Origin: Deltaproteobacteria bacterium | GTDB taxonomy: Bacteria > Myxococcota_A > Polyangia > Haliangiales > Haliangiaceae | Direction: 5' to 3' | Assembly: GCA_013812655.1 (NCBI GenBank) | Contig: JACCTC010000190.1 | Coordinates: 1 to 46,782 of the forward strand | Length of the DNA: 46,782 nucleotides | Shown here: in pieces, positions 8,186-17,020 of the stretch | Position numbering within the stretch: position 1 is the first letter of the stretch | Layout: the number at the start of each line of letters is the position of its first letter | Position numbers and translations under genes: made by a program | The notes under the pieces: generated by a model | What the model was told of the DNA's origin: nothing | Seen by the model: the letters and a program-made list of their open reading frames with translations, nothing else | Databases searched by the model: none

Positions 8186-9298
8186 CTACGGAAAGTTGTG
8201 GCCGGCGCTGCGATCGGTGTGTGACGGATCGACGTGCTCGCGCGGGACGATCAAGCGCAGGGCACGCCGGATCACCTCGATGTAGTAACGATCGCCGGCC
8301 GGCAGCTCCTCGCCATCGCACTGCACCGCCGGGAGCATGCCGCCTGCGGTCTTGATCGCGAGCTCGAACTTCGCGCCGGTGATCGCGGGCGCGTGCTCGA
8401 AGCCGAGCGACGCGAGATCGTCGGTGCCGACCGGGCTGTGCCGCAGACCGCCGAGCAGCTTGGTCCCGAAATCGCGGCGGCCGGTGATCGGGACGAGCTC
8501 GAACTTACCGTCGTCGGACTCGGACGCCGCGTCGAAGATCCACTCGCCGCCGAAGATCTTGGTGTTCTTGACGATGACGTCGAGCAGGTGATCGAACGGA
8601 TAGACGACGCCGTCGATCACCGCGTCCATATCGAACTTGATGTCGACGACGTAGCTCTCGACGAACCGCCGCAGCACCGCACCGGCGTACACGAGCTGGT
8701 CGCGATAGAGCGCGCCAAGCCCGGGGATCAGGCCAACGCGCTCGCGATCGCGGTTGCGAGTCTCGAGGCTCGCCGCACCGAGGCCGATGCTGAACGAGTC
8801 GAAGAACATGTCACGGTGCAGCTCCTTGAGTGACCGCTCGATGATCAGCGCGCCGACGTCACAGCCGATCGTCTCGCCCGCGGCGATCACGGCGACGTTG
8901 CGCGCGAGCGCGCCGGGACCCGACTCGAGGCCGAACGACTTGCCCTGGTCGTTCGCGGTCCCGGTGGGCAGCATGCCCATCACGCACGCGTGCGGATGCC
9001 GGGATGCGAAGATCCCCTTCGCGACCTCGGCGAACGTGCCGTCGCCGCCCATGTAGATGATCACGCGCGATCCGTCGTCGACGACCTCGCGCACGCGCTC
9101 GATCGTGCGGCCCTCGGGCTCGGTGGGGACGAAGCGGTGCGGGACCTGGGCCTCGTCGAGGAGTGCCCGAGCGGTCCGGATCCAGTCGGCCGCCTTACCG
9201 CTCTGTGCCGTCGGGTTGGCGACGAGGACCGCCGGCTGCCCGGCGAGCAAGCCGACCAGTCGGCCGGACGGCCGTGCGGTTTCGTCGTCGAGCGCCAC
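8186..9298 (-). CDS. Diacylglycerol kinase-like (YegS/DgkB/LCB5 family) lipid kinase
   Basis: 370 aa from the chosen GTG. The N-terminal catalytic domain has PAVLVANPTAQSG, MGGDGTFAEVAKG (GGDGT at residues 84-88, the nucleotide-binding signature) and LPTGTANDQGKSFGL. The C-terminal half has the beta-sandwich character of this fold, with VQCDGEELP near the end. It likely phosphorylates diacylglycerol or a related lipid at the inner membrane. An open frame continues upstream to 9703, but that part overlaps the divergent acyl-CoA dehydrogenase. GTG at 9298 is preferred because TACAGT lies 7 nt before it and a 97-bp intergenic region remains. ATG at 9397 is the alternative. Confidence 0.85.
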   Translation of the reverse strand: MALDDETARPSGRLVGLLAGQPAVLVANPTAQSGKAADWIRTARALLDEAQVPHRFVPTEPEGRTIERVREVVDDGSRVIIYMGGDGTFAEVAKGIFASRHPHACVMGMLPTGTANDQGKSFGLESGPGALARNVAVIAAGETIGCDVGALIIERSLKELHRDMFFDSFSIGLGAASLETRNRDRERVGLIPGLGALYRDQLVYAGAVLRRFVESYVVDIKFDMDAVIDGVVYPFDHLLDVIVKNTKIFGGEWIFDAASESDDGKFELVPITGRRDFGTKLLGGLRHSPVGTDDLASLGFEHAPAITGAKFELAIKTAGGMLPAVQCDGEELPAGDRYYIEVIRRALRLIVPREHVDPSHTDRSAGHNFP

Positions 9299-9305
9299 GA
9301 TCAGA

Positions 9306-9311
9306 ACTGTA
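9306..9311 (-). promoter_or_regulatory. -10 hexamer TACAGT, leaderless start
   Basis: TACAGT on the minus strand is 7 nt before the GTG of the lipid kinase gene. It supports that start over the longer frame. Confidence 0.5.
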
Positions 9312-9384
9312 ACCTCGCGCGCGCGCGAGGCGATGGTGAGGGCGATAAGAAACGCCACGCCGTCGGCTGGCCCCCCTCGTAGGG

Positions 9385-9390
9385 TAGGGT
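9385..9390 (+). promoter_or_regulatory. -10 hexamer TAGGGT before acyl-CoA dehydrogenase
   Basis: TAGGGT occurs twice, overlapping, at 9380 and 9385. The second is 5 nt before the ATG at 9396. The same purine run could also act as a weak Shine-Dalgarno. Confidence 0.4.
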
Positions 9391-9395
9391 CCATC

Positions 9396-10541
<1,146 letters not shown>

Positions 10542-10557
10542 TTCTCGCCTCCGCGGG

Positions 10558-11061
10558 CTAGTTCGATCCGCTCGCCGGCGGCGAGCCGCTGCCCGCCGAG
10601 CCGCTGGCTGGCGCGTCGCTCCCCGTCGCGTGCGGCGACGCGCCCATCGGGGCGCCCGCGCCGCCTTTGCCGATCCGGCCGCCGAGCATGACCTGCATGG
10701 TCTCGCGCGAGTACCGGCTGCGTTGCTCGGGGGTCAGCCCCTCCTTGCACTTGCCGATGTCGGGCGATTCCCGGAAGCACTTGACGACGTCGGCCGGCCA
10801 CTTGTCCTCGACGCAAAGCTTGCCGAGCACGCCCTTGAGCTTGCCTGGGATCGCATCCTGCGAGGCAGCACCTGCCGAGCCATCCGGGGCCTCGGGCGGC
10901 ATGCCCTTCGCCTTGCGTGACTCGTCCATCGCGGCGCGGCGCTTCGCGATCGTCGCGTCGACCCCGTGTTCGACGGCGGCCGCGCAGTCGGACTTCGCGG
11001 ATTCGGACTTCTTGCTGCAGCCGCCCGCGAGCGCGAGCGCAGCGAGGAGCGCGACTCTCAC
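10558..11061 (-). CDS. Single-module Cys-rich lipoprotein
   Basis: 167 aa. GTG overlaps the TGA of the upstream paralogue in a 4-nt GTGA junction, so the two are translationally coupled. The longer frame upstream is only a shadow of that gene. The signal peptide ends at lipobox LAGGC. The mature part carries one cysteine module: SDCAAAVEHG, then LCVEDKWPADVVKCF and KCKEGL, matching module 1 of its two neighbours. Where they have module 2, this protein has a Gly/Ser/Ala/Pro tail. Function unknown. It converges with the acyl-CoA dehydrogenase. Confidence 0.75.
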   Translation of the reverse strand: MRVALLAALALAGGCSKKSESAKSDCAAAVEHGVDATIAKRRAAMDESRKAKGMPPEAPDGSAGAASQDAIPGKLKGVLGKLCVEDKWPADVVKCFRESPDIGKCKEGLTPEQRSRYSRETMQVMLGGRIGKGGAGAPMGASPHATGSDAPASGSAGSGSPPASGSN

Positions 11062-11714
11062 CAGCCGCACGTCTGGGTCGCGGCGGCCTTCACCGAGACG
11101 ACGGCCTGCTTGCACGCCTCGCCCAGCGTCGCCTTCGCGTCGGCGTTCGCCCAGCTCTTCTCCATCGCGGCGAAGCCCTGCTTCAGCGCGTCGCGCGAGG
11201 CGATCGGCATCTTGTCGCAAGTCGCGAGCTTCTCGATCAGCATCTTGTACTCGGCGCAATCAGGCGGCACCTCCCCCGTCGCAGCCGCCGCGCTTCCCGA
11301 CTCGGCCGAGCCGGCGCTACCGTCGGCCGAGCCGGCGCTACCGTCGGCCGAGCCGCTGCCATCCGGGGGCACCGGTCCGCGCGTGTCGATCGCGCTCATC
11401 TCCTTGGTCCACGCCTCCTGCTGCTTCGCATCGAGCTTGTCCTGGCAGCCCGTCACGTCGGCGCTCGTCTTCGATTCGGCGAGGCACTTGAGGACGTCCG
11501 CCGACCACTTGTCCTCGGTGCAGCGCGCGAGCGAGACCTGCTTCATCTTCGGGATCGCGTCGTCGGGGACGTTGTTCTTCTTCATCTCGGGGAGCGACAC
11601 CGTCATCGCGTTGTCGAGCGATGCGGCGCAGTCACCACCGCCCGGCTTCTTCTTGCAGCCGGAGGCAGCGGCCAGCAAGAGCACGACGACCAGCGCGGAC
11701 GTGAGATTCCTCAT
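11058..11714 (-). CDS. Two-module Cys-rich lipoprotein
   Basis: 218 aa with lipobox AASGC (Cys20). Module 1 has GDCAASLDN, ARCTEDKWSADVLKCL and TGCQDKL. A linker of GSADGSA repeats follows. Module 2 has C-x2-Y-x9-C-x2-MP-x3-R-x2-L, then EAC and TCGW at the C-terminus. The layout matches the lipoprotein at 1000-1611 about 10 kb away, so these are dispersed paralogues. The start is the ATG with AGGA six bases upstream. It is the first gene of a two-gene unit with 10558-11061 and lies 32 bp downstream of the M3 peptidase on the same strand. No function can be named. Confidence 0.77.
   Translation of the reverse strand: MRNLTSALVVVLLLAAASGCKKKPGGGDCAASLDNAMTVSLPEMKKNNVPDDAIPKMKQVSLARCTEDKWSADVLKCLAESKTSADVTGCQDKLDAKQQEAWTKEMSAIDTRGPVPPDGSGSADGSAGSADGSAGSAESGSAAAATGEVPPDCAEYKMLIEKLATCDKMPIASRDALKQGFAAMEKSWANADAKATLGEACKQAVVSVKAAATQTCGW
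11302..11358 (-). repeat. 21-bp tandem repeat in lipoprotein linker
   Basis: Two identical 21-bp units at 11302 and 11323 and a partial third encode the GSADGSA linker between the two cysteine modules. Confidence 0.85.
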
Positions 11715-11746
11715 GATCCTGACCGTTTCGCATTCATGATCGGCGG

Positions 11747-13723
11747 TCAAGCGTGAGCCACGAGGAATCGCTCGTAGGCCGCGAAGTCGTAGTCCCGGCC
11801 CAGGAAGTCGCGGACCAGCTCGGCGGCGTCCCGGCTGCCACCCGGCGCCAGCACCTTGTCCCGGTAGGCGAACGTCACGGCCTTGGCCATCAGGCCGTCG
11901 TGCTGGAAGGGGGTCAGGAGGTCCTTCGCGATCACGAGGGACCACTGGTACGTGTAGTACATCGCCGAGTAGCCGACGAGGTGACCGAACGACGTGTGGA
12001 ACCGTGTCCCGGGCACGTATGCGAACGGCGTGTAGCGCTTTTGCAGGCGCTGGATCTCGGAGAGCTGATCGAGCTTGTCGGGATCGGCCCGGTGAAAGCC
12101 GAGCGAGATCGCCGCGTAGAAGATCTGCTGGACCGTGGCCGTACCGAGCCCGAACTTGTCGGCACGCCGCATCTTGTCGACGAGGTCAGCCGGGATCGCC
12201 TCACCGGTCTCGTGGTGGCGCGCGAACCGCGCGAGCGTCTCGTAGCTCCACGCCCACTCCTCGAACATCTGTGACGGCGCCTCGACGAAGTCCCATTCGG
12301 TCGCGACGCCGCTCTGGGTGATCCACTTCTGGTGGCCGCCGAGCACGTGGTGCATCAGGTGACCGAACTCGTGGAACATCGTGACGACGTCGTCGTGCTC
12401 CATCAGCGCGACGCCACCTTCGCTCGGCGCCGAGAAGTTGCAGACCAGCACGCCCTCGGGGAGCTGCACGCCGCGCACGCCGTCTTTCAGAGGGAACTGC
12501 GCGGCGTGCTTGTACTTGCCCTCGCGCGGATGCATGTCGAGGTAGATCCGTCCGAGCTTGGCCCTACCCCGCACGACGTCGTAGACCAGCACGCTCGGGT
12601 GCCAGCGCAGGAGATCCTTCGGATCCTTTTGATCAGGCACCGCGATGTACGCGAGATCGAAGATCTCCGACGTGATCTCGAGGAGCCCGGCGAGCACGCG
12701 GTCGTACGGGAAGTACTGCCGGACCTCGCTCGAATCGACCTCGTACTTGTCGCGCTTGACGCGGTTCTCGAGCCAGACCTTCTGCCAGTCCGTAACGTGC
12801 TTGGCCCTGGGCTGGTTCTTCTGCAGTTGCCCGAGGAGCTCCTTGTAGTCCTGCTCGGCGCGCGGCGCTGCGAGCTTCCAGACCTTCTCGATGAACTCCG
12901 CGGCCCGCGTCCCGCTGCCGATCATCTTGTCGGCGGTGACGTAGTCCGCCCAGTTCTGGAAGCCGAGCAGCGTCGCCTTCTCGGCGCGCAGCTTGAGGAT
13001 GTCGCGGAGCACGCTCTCGTTTTGCTGATCGCCGCGGCTGCGGAACAGGACGTAGAGCTCCTTGCGCAGCTCGTCGTCGTCCGCGTACGTCATGAACGGG
13101 TTGTAGTCGGGGTAATCCGTCGTGATCTTGATCTTGCCGCGCGCGTTCGCCGGATGCGCGGCGATGAAGTCCACCGGCAACCCGGCGAGCCGCGTCGCGG
13201 CGTCGGCGGCGTCGATCGTGATCGAGCGAACGTCCTCGGAGATGTTCTTCGAGAACTGCTGGCCGAGCTTGGTCAGCTCCTCGTCGATCTGCTTGAGCCG
13301 CGCGCGATCCGCGGGTGACTTGTCGACGCCTGCGCGCCGGTAGTCACGCAGCGTGTGCGCGTGGAACCGCTGGGTGTCGGGATCGCTGCCCGAGACGTCG
13401 ACCGCCGCGACCGCTTCGTACATGTCGCGATCGAGCGCGAGATCCGAGTAGAAGCGCGAGACTTCCTGCTCGCACTCGCGGGCCGCATCCCGGATCGCCT
13501 CGTCGGGGTGGACCTCCGACATCAGACCTGCCAGCGCGTTGCTCGCGCTCGCCGCGGTCAACAGCTCGTTGTACCCGGTCAGCGTCTCGTCGATCGTGCG
13601 CGCGGTGCGCTCGATGATCCCCTTGCGCAACGCTTCGGCGCGGCGGAGGCCGGCAAGGCACTCGGTGGCAAAGCTCTGAGCAGTGCGATCGGCCTTCTTC
13701 ACGACGAGATCGAAATGTAGCAT
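11747..13723 (-). CDS. M3-family zinc oligopeptidase (thimet/oligopeptidase A type)
   Basis: 658 aa. The zinc site is HEFGH at residues 451-455 inside TMFHEFGHLMHH. The downstream block DFVEAPSQMFEEW contains the third ligand Glu, as in thimet oligopeptidase, Dcp and OpdA. There is no signal peptide, so it should act on short peptides in the cytoplasm. ATG 13723 (MLHFDLVV) is preferred. A frame extending to 13855 would run into the divergent gene starting at 13733. Its start codon and that of the miaE-like gene are only 9 bp apart, so its promoter must lie inside the neighbour. Confidence 0.9.
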   Translation of the reverse strand: MLHFDLVVKKADRTAQSFATECLAGLRRAEALRKGIIERTARTIDETLTGYNELLTAASASNALAGLMSEVHPDEAIRDAARECEQEVSRFYSDLALDRDMYEAVAAVDVSGSDPDTQRFHAHTLRDYRRAGVDKSPADRARLKQIDEELTKLGQQFSKNISEDVRSITIDAADAATRLAGLPVDFIAAHPANARGKIKITTDYPDYNPFMTYADDDELRKELYVLFRSRGDQQNESVLRDILKLRAEKATLLGFQNWADYVTADKMIGSGTRAAEFIEKVWKLAAPRAEQDYKELLGQLQKNQPRAKHVTDWQKVWLENRVKRDKYEVDSSEVRQYFPYDRVLAGLLEITSEIFDLAYIAVPDQKDPKDLLRWHPSVLVYDVVRGRAKLGRIYLDMHPREGKYKHAAQFPLKDGVRGVQLPEGVLVCNFSAPSEGGVALMEHDDVVTMFHEFGHLMHHVLGGHQKWITQSGVATEWDFVEAPSQMFEEWAWSYETLARFARHHETGEAIPADLVDKMRRADKFGLGTATVQQIFYAAISLGFHRADPDKLDQLSEIQRLQKRYTPFAYVPGTRFHTSFGHLVGYSAMYYTYQWSLVIAKDLLTPFQHDGLMAKAVTFAYRDKVLAPGGSRDAAELVRDFLGRDYDFAAYERFLVAHA

Positions 13724-13732
13724 CGTTCCGCC

Positions 13733-14338
13733 GTGGACAGCTTCGATGCGCAGGTTCCGCAGCTCGGTGAAGCGCTGCCGCTCGTCGCGACCGATCCGCG
13801 CTGGCTCGTCATCGCGCTCGCCGATCTCGATGCGGTCCACGCCGATCACCTGCACTGCGAGCGCAAGGCCGCGCAGTCGGCGCTGTCACTGATCCGCAGC
13901 TATCCCGATCGCGCCGACCTCGTGACCGCGATGGCGCGCCTCGCGCACGACGAGACCCGCCATGTCGTGCAGGTCGCGCAGCTGATGTCGCGGCGCAACG
14001 TGGCCGCCAGCTTCGATCATGGCGATGACTACGCCGCGGCGCTGCGCGCGCTGATCCGTCCACGCGAGCCGGATCGGCTGCTCGATCGCCTGCTCGTGTT
14101 CGCGGTCATCGAGGGCCGCTCCGCCGAGCGCCTCGAGTTGCTCGCCGGCGCCCTCGCCGATCCGAAATCGCGCGAGCTCTACGCCAGCCTCGCGACCGCC
14201 GAGGTTCGCCACCGCGATATTTTTCTGTCGCTCGCGCGCGATGCGTCGCCCGGCACCTGGCGCGCGCGCGCCGCCGAGCTCGCCGACCTCGAAGCCGGCA
14301 TCATGCAAAATCGCACCGTCGTCGCGCGGATCCATTGA
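13733..14338 (+). CDS. miaE: tRNA 2-methylthio-N6-isopentenyladenosine hydroxylase-like di-iron protein
   Basis: 201 aa, four-helix ferritin-like di-iron protein. Six candidate iron ligands stand at family spacing: Glu43 (HADHLHCERKAA), Glu74 and His77 (HDETRH), Glu127 (FAVIEGRSAER), Glu157 and His160 (TAEVRH). The HCE-x-KAA motif and length fit MiaE, which hydroxylates the isopentenyl group of ms2i6A37 in tRNA. GTG is the only reasonable start before the conserved part. TAGCAT lies 9 nt upstream and there is no Shine-Dalgarno. It is head-to-head with the M3 peptidase, and the membrane protein at 14355 follows after 16 bp. Confidence 0.82.
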   Translation: MDSFDAQVPQLGEALPLVATDPRWLVIALADLDAVHADHLHCERKAAQSALSLIRSYPDRADLVTAMARLAHDETRHVVQVAQLMSRRNVAASFDHGDDYAAALRALIRPREPDRLLDRLLVFAVIEGRSAERLELLAGALADPKSRELYASLATAEVRHRDIFLSLARDASPGTWRARAAELADLEAGIMQNRTVVARIH

Positions 14339-14354
14339 GTACACTGAGGGCACG

Positions 14355-14918
14355 ATGACGCCGATCGACCGCGACACGCTCCGGCGCAAGCTGCTGCGGA
14401 CGTTCTGCGTGATCGCCGGTGGCCTCGCGACCGCCGCGCTGATCCTCGGCTTGTTGCCGGGCAGCGAGACCTACCGCGACACCAACGACTGCTTCGGCCA
14501 CGCGCTCGGAGGCCTGTTCTCGCACGGTCGGCGCTCGCCCTGCGAGAGCCACTGGGTCTACGTCGCGACCACGCCGGTCGTCGCGCACTGGAACTGGCTG
14601 CTCGGCTTCCTCTTCGTGCTGCTCGCACCGGGCGTGCTGATCTGGCGCAATGCGCGCATCGCGTTCGCCCTGCTGTGGTCGCTGTGGGCGATCGGCGCCG
14701 GCACGATCGGCTTTCTCGCGTCGTTCGATCTCGGCGACTGGAGCGTGAAGACCGTCGAGCTGTGGCCGATGTACGCGTTCGGCATCGTCATCTTCGGCCT
14801 GCTGCTGCTCTTGATCGCGCTCCTGCCGATCGCGTGCGGCGTGTTCGCGTGGGTCACCCGCAACCGGCCCGAGCCGCCCCCCGCGCTCCCGCGCGCGACC
14901 GTCGTCGATCGCCGCTAG
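14355..14918 (+). CDS. Integral membrane protein of unknown function, about four helices
   Basis: 187 aa. Hydrophobic helices lie at about residues 20-37, 77-98, 103-122 and 137-165. A longer soluble loop with two Cys (NDCFGHALGG, RRSPCESHW) lies between the first two, probably extracytoplasmic. A Pro-rich tail ends the protein. GAGGG precedes the ATG, and TACACT 9 nt upstream could also act as a -10. It probably follows the miaE-like gene in one transcript. No family recognised. Confidence 0.7.
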   Translation: MTPIDRDTLRRKLLRTFCVIAGGLATAALILGLLPGSETYRDTNDCFGHALGGLFSHGRRSPCESHWVYVATTPVVAHWNWLLGFLFVLLAPGVLIWRNARIAFALLWSLWAIGAGTIGFLASFDLGDWSVKTVELWPMYAFGIVIFGLLLLLIALLPIACGVFAWVTRNRPEPPPALPRATVVDRR

Positions 14919-14937
14919 CCACCTCTCGCCGCGAGGC

Positions 14938-15348
14938 TCAGGCCCGGCGCTCGAGGATCGCCAGTGCGAGGTCGACGAACGAGGCGGAGAGGTTGATCCG
15001 CGCCACGCCCCGCACGCGCTCGATCGAGGCGAGATCATCGAGCAGCGCCAGCGCGAGCGCGGCCGCACCGCGCTCGTTGCCCGAGTTGGTGATCGCGAAC
15101 ATCCGCTCGTCGAACACGCGTCGCAGGATGGGGATGCCTGCGGGGTCGCCGATCACCGCGAGCCCGAGCGCCGCGTCGACCCGCGCATACGACCGCGCGA
15201 GCTCATCGGCGATCACGCCGAGCATCATCGCTCGCTGGTCCTCGAACGACCGCCGCTCGCCACCCGCGAGCAAGCCACTCAGCCCGCGACCCGCGAGGAA
15301 CTGCTCGAGTCGCCCCCGCGCGTCCTCGCGTGCTGCCTCCAGGATCAT
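14938..15348 (-). CDS. Small hypothetical protein, alpha-helical
   Basis: 136 aa, Ala/Leu/Arg-rich and predicted helical, no signal peptide and no recognised domain. The pattern ARVDAALGLAVIGDPAGIPILRRVFDER resembles one helical-repeat (HEAT-like) unit, but this is weak. Support for a real gene comes from the upstream region: TATCAT five bases before the ATG and a perfect ATCATG-TCT-CATGAT inverted repeat across the start. It lies 133 bp downstream of the DUF6209-like gene on the same strand. Confidence 0.55.
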   Translation of the reverse strand: MILEAAREDARGRLEQFLAGRGLSGLLAGGERRSFEDQRAMMLGVIADELARSYARVDAALGLAVIGDPAGIPILRRVFDERMFAITNSGNERGAAALALALLDDLASIERVRGVARINLSASFVDLALAILERRA

Positions 15349-15358
15349 GTCTCATGAT
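15344..15358. promoter_or_regulatory. Perfect inverted repeat ATCATG-TCT-CATGAT across a start codon
   Basis: The 15-bp palindrome covers the ATG (15348-15346) and overlaps the TATCAT -10 candidate (15354-15359, minus strand) of the 136-aa gene. This is the position expected of an autorepression operator. It may be chance. Confidence 0.35.
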
Positions 15359-15481
15359 AGCTGCGCCGAGGCGCGGAACGCGCGCGACGGGCTACGAGCA
15401 ACGCACGAGCGAGGGCCGGCCCCGGCGCGCGGGAGGCAGCCGCGCGTCTCCACGCAAGCACCGCTCGCGCGCTCTCGACAC

Positions 15482-16897
15482 CTACTGACAGTTCGACGCG
15501 CGCCAGCTGTCGTTCGCGTAGTCGACGAACATCGCGCTGAACGCCGCGCCCGGCTGCGGCCGGACCTCGCCCCCGTTGACGATGAGGTAGTACTCCAGCG
15601 CGACCTGCACGTACGGGCCTCCTGGTACCGGCGTCGGCGCGACCTCGGGGCAGTGGTACGTGCGGAACGGATCGTGATCGCGCCAGCTCATCAGGTAGCG
15701 CGCGTTGTTGCCGACGCGACGATCGAAGCCGACGTAGCGCGACTGCCACGCCTGCTGGCCGGCGTAGCGCCACTTCACGGTGACGTCGAGCTTCTGCCAG
15801 AGATCCGGATCGTCGAGGTCCGTCATGCCGGGCTCGTAGATCTGGAAGCACAGGTTCGTGTACGCGGCGCGCTGGCGCGTCCAGGTATCGAACGCGAAGC
15901 CCTGCGAGGCCGGACCGCCGCCGTCGCACGGATCGCTCGCGCCACGCGTGATCAAGTTCTGGACGTTGCCGACCCACTGCGGCGGCAGCGCCATCGCGAA
16001 CCGGTAGTTCGCGCCGTTGTTCGAGTCCCAGCGCTGACAGCCACTCGCGCTCGTATTCTCGAACCACACCTGCATCGAGCGTGCGGTCGGTGGCACCGCG
16101 ATCGTCGCCGCCATGTCGCGGACGCTGACCGTGTGGTACTCGAGGCCGGGCTCGAAGCGCACGTGCGCGGTGAGCTCCCAGAGCGCGTAGCCATTGCGCC
16201 AGTGGCGGCACGTCGGAAGCCGTGCGGTGTCATACGCGATCACGAGCTCGCCGCCGGGCACGAGCACGCCCTCGCGCTGGTGCGTGAAGTCCGCCGCGAA
16301 CGTCAGCTTCGCGCGCTGTGGTCCCGCGGGCGGCGTGCACGCGTTCGGCGCCGACCCGATCGCGTGATCGGGTCCGCTGATGAGGTAGTTGTCGAAGTCG
16401 TTCGGGTTGCGGTTGTGATCGAACAGCCGGCCGCCGCCCGCCATCTTCAGGAATGGCGCGAGCTGAATGCGATGGTTCTGGTGCGCCGCCGCGCTCATGC
16501 CGGGACCGAGCAGGCCCTCGGAGATCCGCACCGTGTAGCGGACGTAGCCGGGCGTCGGTGCCTGGGTGATCGGCTGCGCGATTGCCTCGCGCCACGTCGG
16601 ATCCGAGCCGGCCTGATAGATCACGCGCGGCACGAGGCCCTCGGCCTGCGCCTCGTTCGAGATCTCGATCGTGCCCTGCCAGACGTACGCCGCCGAGCCC
16701 GTGCTGGTGACGACCGACTCCCACGAGAACCCGGTCCAGTTCCGCTTCATCTCGCGCAGCACGACGTGGCAGTTGCGGTCCGCCGCATCGACGGTATTGT
16801 CGACGCCGACCAGCGGCGCGGCCTTATCTGATGACTCGGATTCGGTCGGATCGACACAGCCCAGCAGCACGAGCGGAATCACGAGCAGGCGACGCAT
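15482..16897 (-). CDS. DUF6209-like lipoprotein
   Basis: 471 aa. The start ATG at 16897 gives a compact signal peptide RRLLVIPLVLLGC with Cys at about residue 13. Starts at 16921 and 16933 would add residues before it. Residues about 215-310 carry PGGELVIAYDTARLPTCR, a W-containing strand, RSMQVWFENT and GCQRWDSNNGANYRFAM. I recognise this pattern from DUF6209 proteins common in myxobacteria and actinomycetes; the molecular role is unknown. The N-terminal half is beta-rich without a recognised domain. The mature protein has several cysteines, consistent with an extracytoplasmic place. It is 123 bp downstream of amylase 1 on the same strand. Confidence 0.72.
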   Translation of the reverse strand: MRRLLVIPLVLLGCVDPTESESSDKAAPLVGVDNTVDAADRNCHVVLREMKRNWTGFSWESVVTSTGSAAYVWQGTIEISNEAQAEGLVPRVIYQAGSDPTWREAIAQPITQAPTPGYVRYTVRISEGLLGPGMSAAAHQNHRIQLAPFLKMAGGGRLFDHNRNPNDFDNYLISGPDHAIGSAPNACTPPAGPQRAKLTFAADFTHQREGVLVPGGELVIAYDTARLPTCRHWRNGYALWELTAHVRFEPGLEYHTVSVRDMAATIAVPPTARSMQVWFENTSASGCQRWDSNNGANYRFAMALPPQWVGNVQNLITRGASDPCDGGGPASQGFAFDTWTRQRAAYTNLCFQIYEPGMTDLDDPDLWQKLDVTVKWRYAGQQAWQSRYVGFDRRVGNNARYLMSWRDHDPFRTYHCPEVAPTPVPGGPYVQVALEYYLIVNGGEVRPQPGAAFSAMFVDYANDSWRASNCQ

Positions 16898-16974
16898 GCG
16901 GCCGACGAACGCACGCGACATGCCAGTCGACACCGGCGTGTGCTGCGCAGCTGGGTGGGCAGATCGCGCGCGAT

Positions 16975-16989
16975 GCTGCGATTCGCAAC
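16975..16989. promoter_or_regulatory. Degenerate copy of the GTTGC-N5-GCAAC element
   Basis: GCTGC-GATTC-GCAAC has one mismatch to the inverted repeat found upstream of the amylases and porin. It lies 78-92 bp upstream of the DUF6209-like gene. Possible but weak. Confidence 0.3.
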
Positions 16990-17020
16990 GTCGCGCGCGC
17001 GGTGGCTGATCGACTTGCCG

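Noticed and set aside
14675..16831. 718-residue open frame on the plus strand
   Set aside because: It crosses three minus-strand genes or gaps and shows no domain. It shadows the DUF6209-like gene, which has all coding signs.
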